This document shows, in pieces, positions 47,913 to 64,000 of a stretch of 64,000 bases of DNA. A program made the position numbers and the translations under genes. The notes below the pieces were generated by a model. The model made no database searches. It was given only the letters and a program-made list of their open reading frames with translations, and had not been told where the DNA came from. Where the stretch lies: NCBI RefSeq assembly GCF_964340395.1, contig NC_135558.1, forward strand, positions 19,273,371-19,337,370, in the 5' to 3' direction. Source of the DNA: Glandiceps talaboti (Eukaryota; Hemichordata; Enteropneusta; Spengelidae). Each line of letters starts with the position of its first letter. The first letter of the stretch is position 1.

Positions 47913-49025
47913 TTTCCCGTGGGTCCTCTGAAATGAATAGCTTATATTTTCGTCCAACCTCTGGTAAAAAATCATGAACAAACAAAAAGTCTACATCACG
48001 TGCCATAAAGTAGGGCAGATTATTTGCAACTTACACATTTTCTCATAAAAGTGACAACCACACAACATGTTACCTTGTTAGAAAAGATTAGATTCCCATA
48101 AACGTGACAACTTCAAACCAAGAGAGCTTGTTTTTAAATATACAATGTCTCATAAACGTAACAACTGAGAAAACCAGGGCAGTTGCAGTGTAGCTCTGTT
48201 CATACTAACATCCATTTGTGTTGAGAAGTTTGCTCCAAACACACAGCAAATATTGATATTTGACATTCTTTAGTGGAAGATAAATGAACAGCAAGAGGCC
48301 AAGGATGACATATATTTAGATGACGTAGAACGTGAAGCTCCGAGCTTGTGATCGAACATAGGGCTCATATGATGATATCCCAAAGTTTGTGGCATGGGTT
48401 CTTAGAAGCTAAGTCTCTATTCAATAAAATCGTTTGACCACAGGTGTAACAGCTTCTTAAACACCTAATTCAAAATGTTATGGATGTGTTTCTTTGCAAT
48501 GGGTTTTGTTCTTTCTAAATCTAAAAAATGACCAGATGACCTAGTTACAAAAAATATCGATTATGCAAAGAATCATTAGATAAAAAAACTACGTCAACTA
48601 GCTGCTCAAATAGCTTTGTTGAACGCGCATGCGCTTTGTTATCATCAATGTATACACCGAAATATGTGAGATTTGAACCATGCATTCGCTTTGTCATCGT
48701 CAATGTATACACCAACTTGTATGATATTTGAATACTTCATTTTAAAGACATTGCGTAAACTTTGTATTCATTATTTATGAAACACATCATCTGGAGTTCT
48801 TCCTTTTATCATACAGAAGATGAGTATCAAGTTTCATTTCAACTGACTGGGCTGTTCTTATGGAAAATGAAGGGACAGACAGACAGATAGACAGACATTT
48901 GTACATACATAAATACATACATACATACATACATACATACATACATACATACATACATACATGCATGCATGCATACATACATACATACATACATACATAC
49001 TTACATACATACATACATACATACA
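47913..49025. repeat. Tandem unit D of the intergenic segment (~1.1 kb)
   Basis: It starts with a 25-base relic of sulfatase exon 17 and its acceptor (47913-47937), fused to TAGCTTATA..TTTTCGTCCAACC. It carries the same internal deletion as unit C and ends in (GACA)n(CATA)n with a few TACATGCATGCATG variants. Unit E is its direct tandem copy, offset 1113 bp. Confidence 0.85.
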
Positions 49026-50113
49026 TTTCCCTTGGGACCTCTGAAATGAATAGCTTATATCTATTTTCGTCCAACCTGTGGTAAAAAATCAAGAACAAAC
49101 AAAAAGTCTACATCACGTGCCATAAAGTAGGGCAGATTATTTGCAACTTACACATTGTCTCATAAAAGTGACAACCACACAACAGGTTACCTTGTAAGAA
49201 AAGATTAGATTCCCATAAACGTGACAACTTCAAACCAAGAGAGTTGTTTTTAAATATATAATGTCTCATAAACGTAACAACTGAGAAAACCAGGGCAGTT
49301 GCAGTGTAGCTCTGTTCATATTAACATCCATTTGTGTTGAGAAGTTTGCTCCAAACACACAACAAATATTGGTATTTGACATTCTTTAGTGGAAAATAAA
49401 TGAACAGCAAGAGGCCAAGGATGACATATATTTAGATGACGTAGAACGTGAAGCTCCAGGCTTGTGATCGAACATAGGGATCATATGATGATATCCCAAA
49501 GTTTGTGGCATGGGTTCTTAGAAGCTCAGTCTCTATGCAATAAAATTGTTTGACCACAGGTGTAACGGCTTCTTAAACACCTAATGCATAATGTTGAGGA
49601 TGTGTTTCTTTGCAATGATCTTTATTCTTTCTAACTCTAACAATTGACCAGATGACGTACTTACAAAAAATATCAATTATGCAAAGGATCATTAGATATA
49701 AAACTACGTCAACTAGCTGCTCTAATAGCTTTGTTGAACGCGCATGCACTTTGTTGTCATCAATGTATACCCGGAAATATGTGAGATTTGAACCATGCAT
49801 TCGCTTTGTCATCGTCAATGTATACACCGACTTGTATGACATTTGAATACTTCACTTTAAAGACATTGCATAAACTTTGTATTCATTATTTATGAAACGC
49901 ATCATCTGGAGTTCTTCCTTTTTCATACAGAAGATAAGTACCAAGTTTCATTTCAACTGACTAAACTGTTCTTACGGAAAATGAAGGGACAGACAGACAG
50001 ACAGACATACAGACAGACAGACAGTGAGACAGACAAAAACATACATACATACATACATACATACATACATACATACATACATACATACATACATACATAC
50101 ATGCATGCATACA

Positions 50114-50145
<32 letters not shown>

Positions 50146-50165
50146 CTTACACACATACACACGTA
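49026..50165. repeat. Tandem unit E of the intergenic segment (~1.1 kb)
   Basis: It starts with the same exon-17 relic (49026-49050) and the same internal deletion as C and D. It ends in a (GACA)n(CATA)n tract at about 49988-50150. The relic shows that D and E arose from each other after the fusion. Confidence 0.85.
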
Positions 50166-51902
50166 CATGTGTATGTATGTGTGTGTATGTGTGTGTGTGT
50201 GTCATGGCACAGTAAAATTTTAAATCAAGTGTGTAGTATACTTAAACTCAAACCATAACTACTTGTCCACATGTACAGTGTGCAATCCTTGTAAACATAT
50301 TGTATGGTCATCAGTATTTTACTGGACATGATGCAATGTCTGACCGAATACAACCAGGAGGGATGAGTGCCCTTTAGATTTGATGGAATGCTGTTCCGTA
50401 CTCCTTACCTCGACCACGACAAACTTGAGGACTGTCACTGTAGGTAGAGGGCACCTTGAGAATTGATTCACTCCTTCGGTAACAATTATTGCTCAAAAGA
50501 AGAGTCGACGTGTTCTCTGTTGTTAACAGTACTAACTTTAAAAGAAACCAGTAGATACATAACTTATATCTATTTTCGTCCAACCTCTGGTAAAAAATCA
50601 AGAACGAACAAAAAGTCCATATCACGTGCCAGAGCAATAAACAGGGGTATAGAGGTTTTGGGAAATTATCTTAACATTGTTTCATCATAAACGAATTATT
50701 ATTGTACAGAATGTAAAAATAAATAAAAAGTGTTTGCTTTGGGTGCAAGAATCTGGAGACATGCCAGTGAATTTGACTTTTCGTTTTGCATCATACAAAT
50801 CATGTCACAAAGGCATGTCACTATATGTAGAGTCATATGACGTATCTTCTCGATCACCATGCACGGGTGGAAAGTTTACCAATAGCCTAGGGCATCAACT
50901 GGAAAAAACCAAGACTGTTTGTTTTTGCGTCAAAAATATTTGATGTGCTAAAAAATAAAACCCAGACGTAGCCAAATGTAGACAAAGGTGATTATGAGGA
51001 GAACAGGTCGTGTACAAAGTGTAACCTTGGGTACGTAGAGAGTTTCTGTCAATTATTCAACTGTCTCAAGTGTTTACGCAGTAAGGAAAGTAGGGCAGAT
51101 TATGTGCAACTTACAAAATGTTTCATAAAAGTGACAACCACACAACAGGGTACCTTGTTAGAAAAGATTAGATTCCCATAAACGTGACAACTTCAAACCA
51201 GAGAGCTTGTTTTTAAATATATAATGTCTCATAAACGTAACAACTGAGAAAACCAGGGCAGTTGTAGTGTAGCTCTGTACATACTAACAACTATTTGTGT
51301 TGGCAAGTTTGCTCCAAACACACAACAAATATTGGTATTTGACATTCTTTAGTGGAAAATAAATGAACAGCAAGAGGCCAAGGATGACATATATTTAGAT
51401 GACGTAGAACGTGAAGCTCCAGGCTTGTGATCGAACATAGGGCTCATATGATGATATCCCAAAGTTTGTGGCATGGGTTCATAGAAGCTCAGTCTCTATA
51501 TAATGCAATAAAATTGTTTGACAACAGGTGTAACGGCTTCTTAAATACCTAATGCATAATGTTGTTGATGTGTTCCTTTGAAATGATTTTTACTCTTTCT
51601 AAGTCTAAACAATGGCCAGATGACCTAGTTACAAAAAATGTGAATTATGCAAAGGATCATTAAATACAAAACTACGTCAAGTAGCTGTTCAACTAGCTTT
51701 GTTGAACGCGCATGCACGTTGTTATCATCAATGTATACACCAACTTGAATGATATTTGAAAACTTTATTTCAAAGACATTGCGTAAGCTTTGTATTCATT
51801 ATTTATGAAAATACATCATCTGGAGTTCTTCGTTTTTTCATACAGAAGATGAGTACCAAGTTTCATTTCAACTGACTAAACTGTTCTTACGGAAAATGAA
51901 GG

Positions 51903-51903
<1 letters not shown>

Positions 51904-51974
<71 letters not shown>

Positions 51975-52097
51975 GGCAGTCAGTCAGTCAGTCAGACAGA
52001 CAGAAATACATACATACAGAGACAGACAGACAGACGAACAAACAAACAAAAACAAAGAGACATACATGCATTCAGTATACATACATACATACATACA

Positions 52098-52130
<33 letters not shown>

Positions 52131-52195
52131 GCACACATACATACATACATACATACATACATACATACATACATACATACATACATACATACGTA
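51904..52195. repeat. (GACA)n(GTCA)n and (CATA)n tracts
   Basis: A long GACA tract with a short GTCA segment and a CAAACAAACAAA stretch is followed by CATA units. Confidence 0.95.
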
Positions 52196-52197
52196 AT

Positions 52198-52250
52198 AAT
52201 TGTAAAGCGCTTTTAGCACCCAGACTATAAGAACCAACAGTATTAATAGT
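52198..52250 (+). mobile_element. SINE 3' tail fragment
   Basis: AATTGTAAAGCGCTTTTAGC then ACCCAGACTATAAGAACCAA matches the fragment at 15690-15742 and the SINE tail at 44360-44425. Confidence 0.7.
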
Positions 52251-52283
52251 ACCATACAGACACACTGACAGAAAGACAGACAG

Positions 52284-52285
<2 letters not shown>

Positions 52286-52323
<38 letters not shown>
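52286..52323. repeat. (CA)n microsatellite
   Basis: About 19 CA units, longer than the homologous run at 15777-15800. Confidence 0.94.
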
Positions 52324-52328
<5 letters not shown>

Positions 52329-52572
52329 CACACACGCGGACATCGCCTTTTTACTACTATTTCAAAGGTAAGTAAAATGAAAAGTCAATCAACAAAGCAC
52401 TATTTGATTTGAGCGAAGCTACAACAAAGAATTAAACTAAATATCTGGACGTGTCTAAGGTATAACATCAAATACGGTAAATGCCTACTATACAAACAAT
52501 ATTATCCAAAAGAAATTGAATACATGTTGATGGTTTTGCATTCAGTAACTCAGTCCCATTCAGTTTAAGTCT

Positions 52573-64000
<11,428 letters not shown>

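Larger units (their letters stand above)
50166..52400. repeat. Repeated intergenic segment, unit F
   Basis: It enters the unit at the GTGTGTCATGGCACAGTAAA point (equivalent to about 13750 in A). It keeps the interval that C, D and E have lost, and lacks the roughly 70-bp duplication of B to E. It therefore belongs with unit A, as its position before an intact sulfatase 3' end suggests. Confidence 0.83.

Overview
This is an intron-rich, AT-rich eukaryotic (animal) genomic window. There are no operons or bacterial signals. Coding information comes as 40-180 bp exons with consensus GT..AG borders, in a background of microsatellites, SINEs, decayed LINEs, a Penelope-like element and foldback elements. 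The content suits an invertebrate, probably a marine deuterostome or lophotrochozoan, but the species cannot be fixed from sequence alone.

The main genes are two near-identical, same-strand (minus) copies of a secreted arylsulfatase B/I/J-type gene. Copy 1 is complete: 17 exons, 27203 down to 16053, 519 codons, every splice phase consistent. Copy 2 runs from beyond the right edge down to 52573; exons 2-17 are present and exon 1 must begin a few bases outside. A third locus (44740-45874) keeps only the last two exons. Both main copies keep the formylglycine motif CSPTR but replace both N-terminal metal-binding aspartates and the second active-site lysine, so they look like pseudo-sulfatases. 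This is the most interesting feature of the window.

Layout. 1-4300: LINE fossil, about 30-bp and 151-bp tandem repeats, a foldback element and a SINE. 4400-4915: a two-level 77-85 bp tandem repeat. 5998-7340: a 1.3-kb imperfect inverted repeat. 7.3-13 kb: mostly unrecognised, with diverged direct repeats. 13.05-16.05 kb: first unit (A) of a repeated intergenic segment. 16-27.2 kb: sulfatase copy 1. 27.5-28.6 kb: upstream repeats, each carrying a DR1-like nuclear-receptor motif. 28.7-32.7 kb: 250-bp and 450-bp tandem repeats and a 1-kb TIR element. 33.3-36.3 kb: hairpins and a possible small two-exon gene on the minus strand. 38.6-40.3 kb: decayed LINE. 41-52.4 kb: units B to F of the intergenic segment, several joined at (GACA)n(CATA)n tracts. 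52.6-64 kb: sulfatase copy 2.

The two sulfatase copies act as an internal comparison. Their introns align closely, so lineage-specific insertions can be read directly: a 265-bp hairpin element and a roughly 0.9-kb block only in copy 1, and a Penelope-like fragment and a tRNA-derived SINE only in copy 2.
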